DNA of 57,045 bases from Streptomyces niveus (GTDB lineage: Bacteria > Actinomycetota > Actinomycetes > Streptomycetales > Streptomycetaceae): contig NZ_MDCR01000185.1 in the NCBI RefSeq assembly GCF_001723055.1, positions 1 to 57,045 on the forward strand, given 5' to 3'. Below, in pieces: positions 7,823-16,610 of this stretch. Position 1 is the first letter of the stretch, and each line of letters begins with the position of its first letter. The translations under genes were made by a program, and so were the position numbers. The notes beneath the pieces were generated by a model. It had not been told where the DNA came from. It searched no databases and worked only from the letters and a program-made list of their open reading frames with translations.

Positions 7823-8634
7823 GGCAGGTCACGCTCCTGCCAGACCTGGTCCATCTCCGTCAGCGCCGTCATGGCGTGCGCGATCGTCTCCCGCGTGATG
7901 GGCCCCGACCCGGCGAACGCGGGGTCGTACCGGGAGAACGTACGGGTGCCACGGGCCTGGGCCAGCGGGGGAACCAGCTCGTCCAGCAGCCGGGTGGCGA
8001 CCCGCCGCTGCCGCTTGTCCTCCTCCACGCGCTCGGTGCGCTCCGCCCACGCCCCGGTCAGCGTCAGGGCGCCCTCGACGACGCGTTCGGCCAGCTCCGG
8101 GTCCTCTTCCCGCAGCCGGTTGAGCTGTACCTCGGCGGAGCTGGCCTTGGCCTTGTTCTCCCGGGCGAGGGTGTACGCCTCGTCCAGGCCCATGGCGCCG
8201 CTGATGACCGGGTCCACGAGGTCCGCGGCGTGCAGCAGCACAATGTTGGCCTGGCTGATCCGCCCCAGGGACAGGCCCGTCTGTTCAGAAACTGAGCGTG
8301 TGGTCTGCTCAGAGTCTGAGCGCGGTGGTTGCTCAGAAACTGAACGGGCCTTCGCGGAGATCATCGCCGCCTGCCCCTTGCTGATGTTGCGGCGGCGAAG
8401 GTTCACGGCGAGGGCGTAGCCGCTCGGGTCGTCTCCCTCGTAGGTCACGAACGCCGGTTCGACGGAGGCGGCTTCGCAGGCCCGGAGCCTGCCACGCCCG
8501 TCGAGGAGGCGGCCCTGGGGATCCAGAACGATGGGGTGGAGCAGGCCACGTTCCCGGATGTCGTCGGCGAGGGCGCGCAGCTCGTCTTCGTCGAGTGGTG
8601 GAAAGAGCGCGGTGATGGGATGAGCTTCGATGAT
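7819..8634 (-). CDS. ParB/sulfiredoxin-like nuclease-domain protein, no canonical start codon
   Basis: The frame encodes a clear N-terminal ParB-type domain: EAHPITALFPPLDEDEL, then ALADDIRERGLLHPIVL, LLDGRGRLRAC, and AVNLRRRNISKGQ. A helix-turn-helix segment follows (SEQTGLSLGRISQAN). The first ATG/GTG/TTG is GTG 8448, which would delete the ParB domain. Upstream there is only AGGAG followed, four and seven bases later, by two ATC codons (8634 and 8631), so initiation at ATC is proposed. Three 24-bp tandem repeats lengthen the helix-turn-helix region. It probably binds DNA in element maintenance or regulation. Confidence 0.7.
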   Translation of the reverse strand: MIEAHPITALFPPLDEDELRALADDIRERGLLHPIVLDPQGRLLDGRGRLRACEAASVEPAFVTYEGDDPSGYALAVNLRRRNISKGQAAMISAKARSVSEQPPRSDSEQTTRSVSEQTGLSLGRISQANIVLLHAADLVDPVISGAMGLDEAYTLARENKAKASSAEVQLNRLREEDPELAERVVEGALTLTGAWAERTERVEEDKRQRRVATRLLDELVPPLAQARGTRTFSRYDPAFAGSGPITRETIAHAMTALTEMDQVWQERDLP

Positions 8635-8673
8635 GGGACTCCTGGTGGCGTGGAAAGCGGGGAGGTACGGCGG

Positions 8674-9240
8674 TCAGCGGTGGCGGGCGCTCCGCCCAGG
8701 CGGGGGCGCCGGGCTCTGCTGCCGGGAGGGTTCGGGGAAGAAGCGGTGGAGTTCGAGGTGGTTGTTGAGTTCCGTGGCCGCGTCGCCGAGCGATTCCGAG
8801 GTGCGCCGCAGATAGGCGCGGGCTGTGGCGTGGTCGATGACCATGCGCTTGTCCCGGTAGCGCCGGTCGGTCGCCTCGGCCGGCCGGGGCAGCGAGAGCG
8901 CGGTCTCGGCTGTCTCGGCGAAGTGCGGCGCTGCGTTGCTCGACATGGTGGCCGCTGTGGCGAGGTGGGTGAGGACGGCTAGGCCGGCGCGGGTCGTGCT
9001 GTGAGGACTTTGGGCGAAGTCAGCCGTCAGCCGTACGACGTCGCAGGAAAGATCCTGTCCGGCGGCGGCATGCTGGACCAGGTCGGCGTACGCCGGGGTG
9101 CTCGGGACGTGACCGGTGTCGTCCAGCAGCTGCCACCGCTCGGCGGCGTCGAGGAGTGTGGCCTTCATCCCGTCGAGCACGCCGATGAGGCGCAGGACTT
9201 CGCCGCGGGGTATCAGCTGGCGCCGGGCATCAGGATTCAT
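8674..9240 (-). CDS. hypothetical helical protein, 188 aa
   Basis: ATG 9240 lies inside the end of the ATPase gene (11-base overlap). Helical throughout: IPRGEVLRLIGVLDGMKA, LCDVVRLTADFAQ-like and LAVLTHLATAATM segments, then a polar tail ending in PPPGRSARHR. Its stop lies in the same frame as, and 40 bases before, the ParB-like gene. No family recognised. Confidence 0.6.
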   Translation of the reverse strand: MNPDARRQLIPRGEVLRLIGVLDGMKATLLDAAERWQLLDDTGHVPSTPAYADLVQHAAAGQDLSCDVVRLTADFAQSPHSTTRAGLAVLTHLATAATMSSNAAPHFAETAETALSLPRPAEATDRRYRDKRMVIDHATARAYLRRTSESLGDAATELNNHLELHRFFPEPSRQQSPAPPPGRSARHR

Positions 9241-10771
9241 GAGCGTGCGGACCTTCTCGGTGCATGCGGGCGTCGGTGTCGAAGAGCGCCAGTTCGTGGG
9301 GGTGGAGCTGGTGTTGGACGATGAAGGACCGGCCGGCGACTTTCCACAGGCCCCTGCTGCGGTTGAGGTGGGCGATGGCGTCCATTTCGATGCCGGTGAG
9401 GCCGAGGAGGGAGGCGGCGGCGTGGAGCTGGTCGGTTTCCTGGCGGTAGATGATGCGGGTGGAGCAGTCGGCGAGGAGCCCTTCGGCCAGGGCGCGGCCC
9501 TGTGATCCGGCGTCGCCGGCGGTGAGGAGGTCGGACAGCCGGTGGATGACCATGAGGTTGGCGATGCCGAGGCCGCGGGAGAGTTTCCACTGGGCCTGCA
9601 TGCGCTGGAGGAGGCCGGGGTGGCGCATCAGGCGCCACGCTTCGTCGTAGATGATCCAGCGCCTGCCGCCGTTCGGGTCGGTGAGAGCGGATTCCATCCA
9701 GGCGCTCGCGCAGGTCATCGCGAGGACGAGGGCGGTGTCGTCGCCTGAGCCGCCGAGGCGGGACAGGTCGATGGTGAGCATCGGCGCGGCGGGGTCGAAC
9801 ATCACGGTGGAGGGGGCGTCGAACATGCCGGCCAGGTCACCGTGGACCAAGCGGCGCAGGGCGTGCGCCAGATCGCGGGCCGCGTCGCCGAGGTGCCCGG
9901 ACATCATCCCCGCCGCCTCGTCCAGCCCGGACGGGTTGTTGAGCGCGGTGGCGACATCACCGAGCAGCGGGACCCGGTTGCTGCCGGTGGCGTGGGTGAC
10001 GACGGTGTCCAGCGCGACGTCGAGCGCGGTGTGCTCCATCGGCATCAGATCCCTGCCGAGGACGGTACGGGCCAGTGAACCGAGCAGCAGCAGACGGCGT
10101 TTGCGGATCTCGCCCGCCCAGTCCGTCTCCGATACGGAGGCAGGGCGCGGCGCCGCGTCCAGCGGGTTCAGCTTCCCCGGCAGACCGGGTCCGAGGGCGA
10201 CGGAGGCGCCGCCCAGCGCGCTCGCGACCGGGGTCCATTCGCCCTTCGGGTCGCACGGGACGTAGACGCGGTAGCCGAACGCGACGGAGCGCAGCGCGAA
10301 GGACTTGGCCAGGGCGCTCTTGCCCTGGCCGATCACCCCGGCCAACAAGACGTTGGGGTTGGTGAACCCTTCGATCTTCCCGTACAACGAGAATGGGTCG
10401 AACACGAACGATGCTTCCGCGTGGACGTCACGGCCGATGTAGATGCCTTCCGCGCCAAGCCCGCCCTCGGCGAGGAACGGATACGCCCCGGCGGCGACGG
10501 CGGTCGTCATCCGGTGGGCCGGCAGGCGCAGCCGGTTCCCGCGTGCGGAATTCAGTCCGGGACGTCCGCCCGGCGGATAAAACGGTGCGGGGTTCTCGTT
10601 CTCCGCCGGCGCGGTGCCCGCCGTGTTGACGGTGGCTTCCGTACGGGCCTTGGCGGTGGCTTCGGCGAGCCGTCGGCGCGCTGCCTTCCTGCTCGCGCGG
10701 TCGGTTCCGTGTGGGGTGAACAGCGGACTGGCGGAGGCGCGCCGGGCCCGGCGAGAGGGGCGGTGGTTCAC
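9230..10771 (-). CDS. VirB4/TraC-like conjugation ATPase, 513 aa
   Basis: Carries a Walker A motif (GVIGQGKSALAKSF) near residue 150 and a Walker B motif (WIIYDEAWRLM) near residue 400. A sensor-like MVIHRLSDLL follows, and a C-terminal QETDQLHAAASLLGL segment is typical of VirB4/TraC C-domains. GTG 10771 overlaps the preceding stop (GTGA). The N-terminal VirB4 domain is short, with a basic, disordered first 80 residues. This ATPase would drive pilus or channel assembly at the cytoplasmic membrane. A TraB-type translocase is excluded by the motif order and neighbours. Confidence 0.85.
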   Translation of the reverse strand: MNHRPSRRARRASASPLFTPHGTDRASRKAARRRLAEATAKARTEATVNTAGTAPAENENPAPFYPPGGRPGLNSARGNRLRLPAHRMTTAVAAGAYPFLAEGGLGAEGIYIGRDVHAEASFVFDPFSLYGKIEGFTNPNVLLAGVIGQGKSALAKSFALRSVAFGYRVYVPCDPKGEWTPVASALGGASVALGPGLPGKLNPLDAAPRPASVSETDWAGEIRKRRLLLLGSLARTVLGRDLMPMEHTALDVALDTVVTHATGSNRVPLLGDVATALNNPSGLDEAAGMMSGHLGDAARDLAHALRRLVHGDLAGMFDAPSTVMFDPAAPMLTIDLSRLGGSGDDTALVLAMTCASAWMESALTDPNGGRRWIIYDEAWRLMRHPGLLQRMQAQWKLSRGLGIANLMVIHRLSDLLTAGDAGSQGRALAEGLLADCSTRIIYRQETDQLHAAASLLGLTGIEMDAIAHLNRSRGLWKVAGRSFIVQHQLHPHELALFDTDARMHREGPHAHES

Positions 10772-11232
10772 CGGGCACACGCTGTGGTGTGGCCGTGGAG
10801 CGGGGTGTTCAGATCGGTGGGGGTGGCCTTGCGGCGGATCGCGTGGCCGGCGGCGAGGTGCCGCTGGCAGATGGTCAGCACCGGCGGGCCCTCCGGCAGC
10901 CGCTCCGGATCGCACTCCGACGACTCCAGGGTTCCGGTGTTGTGGGGGAGAAGGTGGAAGGCGTCGTGGACGGCGGTCGTGGCCTGCCACAACCGGGCGT
11001 GGGCGGTGGCCAGTTGACGGCCCGCAGCCGGGTGGGGTGGCTGGGTGGACTCGGTGATCCGGTCGAGGAGCCGGTGCAGCGCCGTGAGATGGGCGTGGAG
11101 TACGTCCAGATGCACGCGACCCACCGGTTGCGGCGGCACGGCCCGTTCCAGGGCGCGGGTGTGGTGGCGGATACCGGCGGTCGCGGCCCGCAGATAGGGG
11201 TGGGCGTCGTCGGGACGCGGGGGAGAGGTCAA
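10768..11232 (-). CDS. hypothetical protein, 154 aa
   Basis: TTG 11232 follows GGAAGGA. The protein is His/Leu-rich and helical (HLDVLHAHLTALHRLLDRIT, then LATAHARLWQATTAVHDAF). It sits between the SCO6880-like and VirB4-like genes. Family not recognised; such spacer genes are common in actinobacterial T4SS-like operons. Confidence 0.55.
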   Translation of the reverse strand: MTSPPRPDDAHPYLRAATAGIRHHTRALERAVPPQPVGRVHLDVLHAHLTALHRLLDRITESTQPPHPAAGRQLATAHARLWQATTAVHDAFHLLPHNTGTLESSECDPERLPEGPPVLTICQRHLAAGHAIRRKATPTDLNTPLHGHTTACAR

Positions 11233-11291
11233 AGGGGTTCCTTCCTGCCGGAGGGCAGGGATATCGGCGCTGGCGGAGCGGTGCCTGGTCG

Positions 11292-12764
11292 TCAGAGTGC
11301 GGTGCGGGCCAGGGGGAGGGCGGCGAGGGTGAAGGCGTCGGGCTGCTGGAAGTTGAGCCGTCTCAGGTCGACGCCGGCGGTGACGGCGGCGGTCTCGATC
11401 TGCGCGCACGCCGCGTCCAGGAGCTGGTCGGTGTCGGCGGTGACGGTGACCAGCCCGGTCAGGGCGACATCGGCGTGTCCGGCGATCAGCTGACGTTCGC
11501 GCTGTTTGACGTCCGCGTACTCGACGGAGTCCTCTTCGCTGTCGACCTGCCCGCGACGGGTACGTTCGTTGGCGTCGGCGATGATCGCGGACTTCCTCCG
11601 CTGGACGTCCCGCAGTGCGGACTCCAGCCCCTGCGGCACGTAGATGAGGGACAGGGTGCGGCGGATCCCGGCGGTGAACATCAGCCCGTGGAGGAATCCG
11701 GCACCCATCTCGGTGCGCGGCCAGTTCTCCACCCAGTACGTGGCATGCCGCGCGGTGTCGGTGGCCAGCCGGTCGTACTCCTCGAACTGCACGACGGGCC
11801 CGGCGGCTGCCGGGTCTGCCTCCGCCCGCCCGGACTGCGACCACTGCTGAAGTGCCGAGAGCGCTTTCGGGTCGTAGGCGGTACGGATGACGGCCGCGAC
11901 CTCCCGCGAACTCAGCCACCCGGTCACCATGAGTCCGGCGTTGCGGGCGGCCTGCGCGATCGAGGCGGTGGTCTGCTCCATCACCGTGAACGCCCCAGGC
12001 AGTCCGCCGCCGGCCTGCGAGACCAGACGCCTGGCGGCCTTGAGGTCGAGGCTGATGGCGAGGTAGGTCTCGTGCGGGGCGGCTGCCGGTCCGGCGGCAT
12101 CAACGAGTTCGGCGTAGACCTGCCCGGCAACCGGTGCTCCGGCCTGGCCGTGCTGTGCCCAGTGGCGGGTCAGGGTGTCGCCGGAGTCGGGGACGGTGCG
12201 CTCCAGGACCTGCACGGTGGCGACGTGCCCGGTCCGGGCGATACCCGCCAGGGTGCGTCCCCATCCGTTGACCTGGTGGTTCTGAGTGGCCGGGTCGAGC
12301 AGGACGAACGCCCGGGAGGAGACACGGGCAATCGCGGTCAGGGTCTGCTGGTGCGGGTCGTGCACAGCGGCGGCGCCGTTGGCGGAGTCGCCCGGGGTGA
12401 CCACACGCAGCGAGGCGGTCGTGCCCGGAAGGTGCAGGACACCGTCACGCCGGGGCCGGGTGACAGGGCGGGCGAGCCACAGAATCTGGCCGGTGCGGCG
12501 GCGGTGCGCGTAGCGGGCGACGACCGGCGCCCAGTCGACCAGGGACCGGCCGTGGCGGCGGATTGTGATCAGTGCGGCGACCGTGGCCCACAGGGGTGTC
12601 AGGGCGAGGGCGCCGAGGAGCCCGGTGGAGACGACCGCGACCAGCAGCAGCGCCAACGTGGCGGAGACGAGGACGAGTTGGGGCAGCGAAAGGCCGAGGA
12701 GGATGCCCCGGCGGGAGCGGTGCGGGAACTTCACCGTGACCGGAGCGGCGGAGGGAGAAGACAA
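11292..12764 (-). CDS. SCO6880-family conjugation protein with PrgI-like N-terminal membrane segment, 490 aa
   Basis: Two adjacent hydrophobic segments lie near residues 20 to 65 (LGLSLPQLVLVSATLALLL and GLLGALALTPLWATVAAL), as in PrgI-type proteins. A large cytoplasmic domain of the SCO6880 type follows, including GWGRTLAGIARTG, HETYLAISLDL, WLSSREVAAVIRTAYDP and a C-terminal GHADVALTGLVTVTA. The start is TTG 12764, 78 bases after the upstream gene. In related operons this gene neighbours VirB4- and VirB6-like genes, as here, and it probably replaces the VirB4 N-terminal domain at the inner membrane. Confidence 0.8.
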   Translation of the reverse strand: MSSPSAAPVTVKFPHRSRRGILLGLSLPQLVLVSATLALLLVAVVSTGLLGALALTPLWATVAALITIRRHGRSLVDWAPVVARYAHRRRTGQILWLARPVTRPRRDGVLHLPGTTASLRVVTPGDSANGAAAVHDPHQQTLTAIARVSSRAFVLLDPATQNHQVNGWGRTLAGIARTGHVATVQVLERTVPDSGDTLTRHWAQHGQAGAPVAGQVYAELVDAAGPAAAPHETYLAISLDLKAARRLVSQAGGGLPGAFTVMEQTTASIAQAARNAGLMVTGWLSSREVAAVIRTAYDPKALSALQQWSQSGRAEADPAAAGPVVQFEEYDRLATDTARHATYWVENWPRTEMGAGFLHGLMFTAGIRRTLSLIYVPQGLESALRDVQRRKSAIIADANERTRRGQVDSEEDSVEYADVKQRERQLIAGHADVALTGLVTVTADTDQLLDAACAQIETAAVTAGVDLRRLNFQQPDAFTLAALPLARTAL

Positions 12765-12842
12765 GAGGCAGGTCCTGGGAGTGCGGGTGGAGCCTGGGGA
12801 CGGGACGCGCCGAGCACGTCCCGCCCCTGGAAGCGGGGTTGG

Positions 12843-14210
12843 TCAGAGGCCGGTCGGTGGAGGAGGCGGTCCGGCCGTGCCAGTGGTTCCGGCGGACTGT
12901 GAGCCGGGAGACGGAGGTGCGCCCTGCGGGGGCGGAGCCGTGGTCGGCGGGGCGGACCAACCGGGCGCCTGGCCGGAGGCAGCGCCTGCTCCCGAACCGC
13001 TGCCCAATCCGCCGCTCATGTCGTCGGCCAGGCTGGTCGGCGCTGGTTGAACGGCTTTCTCCAGGCCGGACTTGAGGGCGTCACCGCCTGGGGAGAGTCC
13101 CGTCCCGCCGCTCTGCGAACCGCCCTGGCTATCGCTATTGCTGGTGGGGTTGGCGGCGATGTCGCCGGGGAAACCACCCCCACCACTGCTGGAGGGGTCG
13201 GGGCCCTGGGCGGCGCCTGCTTCGGCTCCGGCTGCCGCGCCGCCGGTGGCGGCGGTCGTGGCCAGGGAGGCGGCCTTGCGTGCTGCCTTCTCGGCGTGCT
13301 GTTTGGCGAGCTGGGCGCCGGCTCCGCCGGTGCGGTGGATCGACTCGCCGTCGGTGCCTTCGGCTGCCCAGTGCACGAACTTGAACGTCGCGTACGGGCA
13401 GAGCAGGACCAGGAGCATGATGACGATGCCGGACATGACGTCCGCGAGGGCGGCCATGCCGTCTTTGGAGTCGGTGTTGCCCATTGCGGCGATACCGAGT
13501 ACGAAGATCACGGTCATCAGCAGCTTGGAGACGACGAGGGTGGCGGTGGCCTCGATCCAGCCGCGGCGCCAGCGGCGTGCGGCTTCCCAGCCGCCGCCGG
13601 CTCCGGCGAACACGGCGAGGGTGACCATGACGAGGATGCCGACCTTGCGGACCATCATCACGCACCAGTACATCAGTGCGCCGATCGCGGCACCGAGTGC
13701 GGTGATGCTGGGGATCATCCAGCCCAGCCCGGACAGGGCCCCGAGCTGGGAGACTTTGACGATGCGCCGTACGGCGGTCTCGATCGACAGGTTCGCGGCC
13801 TTGAACAGGCCGTCAGAGAGGGCGTCGACCACTTCGATGGCGACGGTGGTCAGGGCGATGGCGCAGAACGCGAACAGCACCCCGCCGGCCGTGCCGGTGA
13901 ACGCCTGCGCCAGGGCCTGCCCGTCGCGTTTGACGGCAGCCCGTACGAGCTGCGCGCAGAAGGTGGCGACGAGGACGATGAGGCCGATCGGCAGCAGCAT
14001 CGCGTAGTTGTCGCGGAACCATCCCGCGTTGAGATCGGGGGTGGTGGTGGCGTTGACGGCGGTGGCGGCGAGGTCGGACGCGGCGGCGGCGAGTTCACCG
14101 GAACTCTTTGCGATCCAGTCGCCGATCGCCTTGCCCGGGTCGGAGGCGAAGGTGGCCGCGTCGCCGACGGCACAGAGTGTGTCCGTCAGCGGAAGATCAC
14201 AGAAGGCCAC
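12843..14210 (-). CDS. VirB6/TrbL-like polytopic conjugation protein, 455 aa
   Basis: GTG 14210 follows AGGAGG by ten bases. At least five membrane segments occupy residues about 70 to 290, including MLLPIGLIVLVATFCAQL, GVLFAFCAIALTTVAIEVV, ILVMVTLAVFAGAG, LMTVIFVLGIAAMG and IVIMLLVLLCPYATFKFV. The last 150 residues are Gly/Ser/Pro-rich and cytoplasmic or surface-exposed. Topology and position match the VirB6/TrbL channel component. Confidence 0.8.
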   Translation of the reverse strand: MAFCDLPLTDTLCAVGDAATFASDPGKAIGDWIAKSSGELAAAASDLAATAVNATTTPDLNAGWFRDNYAMLLPIGLIVLVATFCAQLVRAAVKRDGQALAQAFTGTAGGVLFAFCAIALTTVAIEVVDALSDGLFKAANLSIETAVRRIVKVSQLGALSGLGWMIPSITALGAAIGALMYWCVMMVRKVGILVMVTLAVFAGAGGGWEAARRWRRGWIEATATLVVSKLLMTVIFVLGIAAMGNTDSKDGMAALADVMSGIVIMLLVLLCPYATFKFVHWAAEGTDGESIHRTGGAGAQLAKQHAEKAARKAASLATTAATGGAAAGAEAGAAQGPDPSSSGGGGFPGDIAANPTSNSDSQGGSQSGGTGLSPGGDALKSGLEKAVQPAPTSLADDMSGGLGSGSGAGAASGQAPGWSAPPTTAPPPQGAPPSPGSQSAGTTGTAGPPPPPTGL

Positions 14211-14249
14211 GAGAGTTGGTCCTCCTTCCTGCGTGTCGGCTGGGCGGGG

Positions 14250-14939
14250 TCACTGGGTGACGGAGGGGGCGAGGGCGGCCAGGGTGCAGTCGTGGTCGGG
14301 GCGGCACTGCACGGCGAGGGTCACCGCTCGCTCCTCCGCCCCTGCTCCGTCCTTCGCCCAGCCGATCCGCTGGGTGCCGTTGACGGTGACGATGTAGATG
14401 TACGCCTCGGTGATCGCCGACGGATCGTCCGCGAGGGCTTGCTTGAACGCGGAGGGGAAGTGGCCCTCGGTGACCGTGGCGGTCGCGTGCTGGTCCTGAT
14501 CCGCCATACGCGACCACAGCAGCGGATCGGGCACCTGGCCGGAGACGGACTCCCAGTCGGCGTACTGTGTCTCCTCGGTCATCCACGCCCGCATGCCGGC
14601 GAGTTGCTGATCACGGCTGGTGGTGCGGGTGTCGTAGGACCAGAGTATGACGGCCGCCGCCTTCGCGAAGGCGACCGGCTCGGCGATCTGCGCAGGTGCG
14701 GACACCGAACCGCCTCCCGTTGTGGTGGAGGGCTTCGGGGTGGGTATCTCTGCTGAGGAATCGCTCGTGGTGCCGGGGGTGCTGGAGCTGTTGTGCTGGT
14801 CGGTGCGGCCGGTGAACCAGGCGACCGTCGCGGCGACGGCGAGCAAGGCGGTGATGACGAGCGCGACGATGAGGATGCGGCGGTTGGCCGACCAGCCGAT
14901 CCCGTAGCCGCCGAGCGCGGGGAAGCGGTTCAGTTTCAC
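14250..14939 (-). CDS. single-pass membrane conjugation protein in VirB8 position, 229 aa
   Basis: GTG 14939 overlaps the stop of the DUF6112 gene (GTGA). A short cytoplasmic N-terminus precedes one membrane helix (ILIVALVITALLAVAATVAWF, residues about 22 to 42), a Ser/Thr/Pro linker and a 125-residue extracytoplasmic domain. That domain begins FAKAAAVILWSYDTRTTSRDQQL and ends with beta strands (AYIYIVTVNGTQRIGW). This layout is that of VirB8/TcpC-type proteins with NTF2-like folds. The assignment rests on topology and neighbours. Confidence 0.65.
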   Translation of the reverse strand: MKLNRFPALGGYGIGWSANRRILIVALVITALLAVAATVAWFTGRTDQHNSSSTPGTTSDSSAEIPTPKPSTTTGGGSVSAPAQIAEPVAFAKAAAVILWSYDTRTTSRDQQLAGMRAWMTEETQYADWESVSGQVPDPLLWSRMADQDQHATATVTEGHFPSAFKQALADDPSAITEAYIYIVTVNGTQRIGWAKDGAGAEERAVTLAVQCRPDHDCTLAALAPSVTQ

Positions 14940-15250
14940 TGGACCTGCTCCCCCAGCGCGGAGAAGAACTGGACGATGCCGTTGGCGGCACCCAGCCCGA
15001 GCGCGGCGCCGGCCGCGACGACGGCGCCCTTCTTGCCGTTGGCCTCGGCCTGGTGGCCTCCGGAGTGATGGCCCCAGGCCCACACACCCAAGGAGACGGC
15101 GAGCGCGCCGACGACGGCGACGATCCCGAACAGGTTGATCGAGTTGACGACGTTCTTCAGTACGGCCAGGCCCGGCAGACCGCCGTCCGATGGCGTGATG
15201 CCCGGGTCGTACGCGAGATGCCGCAGACGGTCAGCGAGAAACAGGGGAAT
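14936..15250 (-). CDS. DUF6112-like small membrane protein, 104 aa, probable ATT start
   Basis: The frame reads AYDPGITPSDGGLPGLAVL, a first membrane helix (INLFGIVAVVGALAVSLGVWAWG), then GHHSGG, and a second membrane helix (AVVAAGAALGLGAANGIVQFF). This is the recognisable DUF6112 plan and occupies the VirB2/TrbC pilin position. No ATG/GTG/TTG opens it. AAGGAG is followed six bases later by ATT (15250); a CTG six bases further on is too far from the ribosome binding site. ATT is therefore proposed. Confidence 0.75.
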   Translation of the reverse strand: MPLFLADRLRHLAYDPGITPSDGGLPGLAVLKNVVNSINLFGIVAVVGALAVSLGVWAWGHHSGGHQAEANGKKGAVVAAGAALGLGAANGIVQFFSALGEQVQ

Positions 15251-15364
15251 GACGAACTCCTTGCGTACGCGGGTCAGATGAAACCGGCGGCGAGTGAAAC
15301 GAAAGGCGGGGGCGAGGGCGCCCGGCGGGACGAGCCCCGAGCCGTGTCTGGGTGGCGTGTGGCG

Positions 15365-16519
15365 TCAGAGGACGCGGCGGACCGTGAGGACCGTCCAGTC
15401 CTTCAGCGGTGTGATCCGTACGGGCTTACCGGTCCTGGGCGCCTCGATCACGAGGCCCTCGCCCATGTACAGGCCGACGTGCTCGGGCCGAGTAGCGGTG
15501 CCGCGGCTGAAGATCAGGTCACCGGGCATAAGGGCCTTCGCCGAGACGGCTCTGCCTTCGTTGACCTGGGTGTATGTGGTGCGGGTGAGGGTGACGCCGG
15601 CGTGTTTGTACGCCTGCTGCGTCAGCGAGCTGCAGTCGCAGCGGCCCATCGGATCGGGGCCGTGCGCGTTCGTGCAGGTGCCGCCCCACTGGTAGAGCGT
15701 GCCGAGCCGGCCCATCGCCCACCGGATCGCCCGCCGGGCCTCGGCCGGGGCGTCCTCCGGGATGGCGTATCCCTTCGGCACGCTGCCCTCGGGGATCCGC
15801 CCGTACCCGGAGCCATCCTCGCCCGGCTCACACCCCGAGACGTCCGCAGGGTCGGTCCCGTTGTTGCCGGTGTTCGGGAAGGTGCGGGCGATGGCTTCCT
15901 GGAGGGCGGTCGCGAGGTCTTCCCACTGCGCGTACGCGTCCGGGTAACCGGACTGCTGCACGGCCTGGGCCGCCTGGGTGACGGTCAGCTGCTGCCACCC
16001 GTCCACCTTCAACAGGCGTTGGTAGAACTTCTCGCTCGCGTGGATCGGGTCGCGGATCTGCTGCGCGGTGCCCCAGCCCTTGGACGGGCGCTGCTGGAAC
16101 AGCCCGAGCGAATCGCGGTCGCCGGAGGCGAGGTTGCGGAGCCGGGATTCCTGTATCGCGGCGGCGAGCGCGACGATCTGCCCGCGGTCGGGCACCTTGA
16201 GGCCGATGCCGGTGGCGACGATCTTCTGCGCGTTGGGGACCTGCTCGGCGGGCAGGTCCAGGCCCGGGATTCGGACCGTGTCACTGTCCGCTCCGTCGAG
16301 GAGTTTGGTGACCTGCTCGGTGATTCTGTCGGTGTCGACGGTGCTGGTGCATCCGGTGAACTGGCCGCCCTCTTGGGCGGCTTCGCCCGCAGAGGCCGCC
16401 ATCAGAGCGGCACCGGTCAGGAGGAGAGGGGAGAGGCAGAGGACGCCGATACCGGCGGCTATGCCCTTCAACCCGGCCCGTTCAGCAGGGGAATCCGGGC
16501 CGTGGGCATCGGCGGGCAA
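15365..16519 (-). CDS. bifunctional lytic transglycosylase / NlpC-P60 peptidase, 384 aa
   Basis: First gene of the operon, TTG start at 16519. A membrane anchor lies near residues 17 to 42. An SLT-type domain follows (ALAAAIQESRLRNLASGDRD, with catalytic Glu, then SLGLFQQRPSKGWG). The C-terminal NlpC/P60 domain has catalytic Cys in CDCSSLTQQAYKHAG and His in PEHVGLYMGEG. It would open peptidoglycan for the transfer apparatus, the VirB1/TcpG role. The linker has Cys residues (STVDTD region, SGCEPGEDG) that may form disulfides outside the cell. Confidence 0.88.
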   Translation of the reverse strand: MPADAHGPDSPAERAGLKGIAAGIGVLCLSPLLLTGAALMAASAGEAAQEGGQFTGCTSTVDTDRITEQVTKLLDGADSDTVRIPGLDLPAEQVPNAQKIVATGIGLKVPDRGQIVALAAAIQESRLRNLASGDRDSLGLFQQRPSKGWGTAQQIRDPIHASEKFYQRLLKVDGWQQLTVTQAAQAVQQSGYPDAYAQWEDLATALQEAIARTFPNTGNNGTDPADVSGCEPGEDGSGYGRIPEGSVPKGYAIPEDAPAEARRAIRWAMGRLGTLYQWGGTCTNAHGPDPMGRCDCSSLTQQAYKHAGVTLTRTTYTQVNEGRAVSAKALMPGDLIFSRGTATRPEHVGLYMGEGLVIEAPRTGKPVRITPLKDWTVLTVRRVL

Positions 16520-16610
16520 CGAGACGTCACAGGACCGTCCTTCGGGAGGCGTTGACGGGGGATGGGTGCCGGACCGAGAAGCCCATCAGCAGGCGGCGCT
16601 TGCCGGGCGG

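Noticed and set aside
8285..8352. CRISPR-like or iteron array
   Set aside because: The 24-bp repeats are inside a coding frame, have no spacers and encode eight-residue units.
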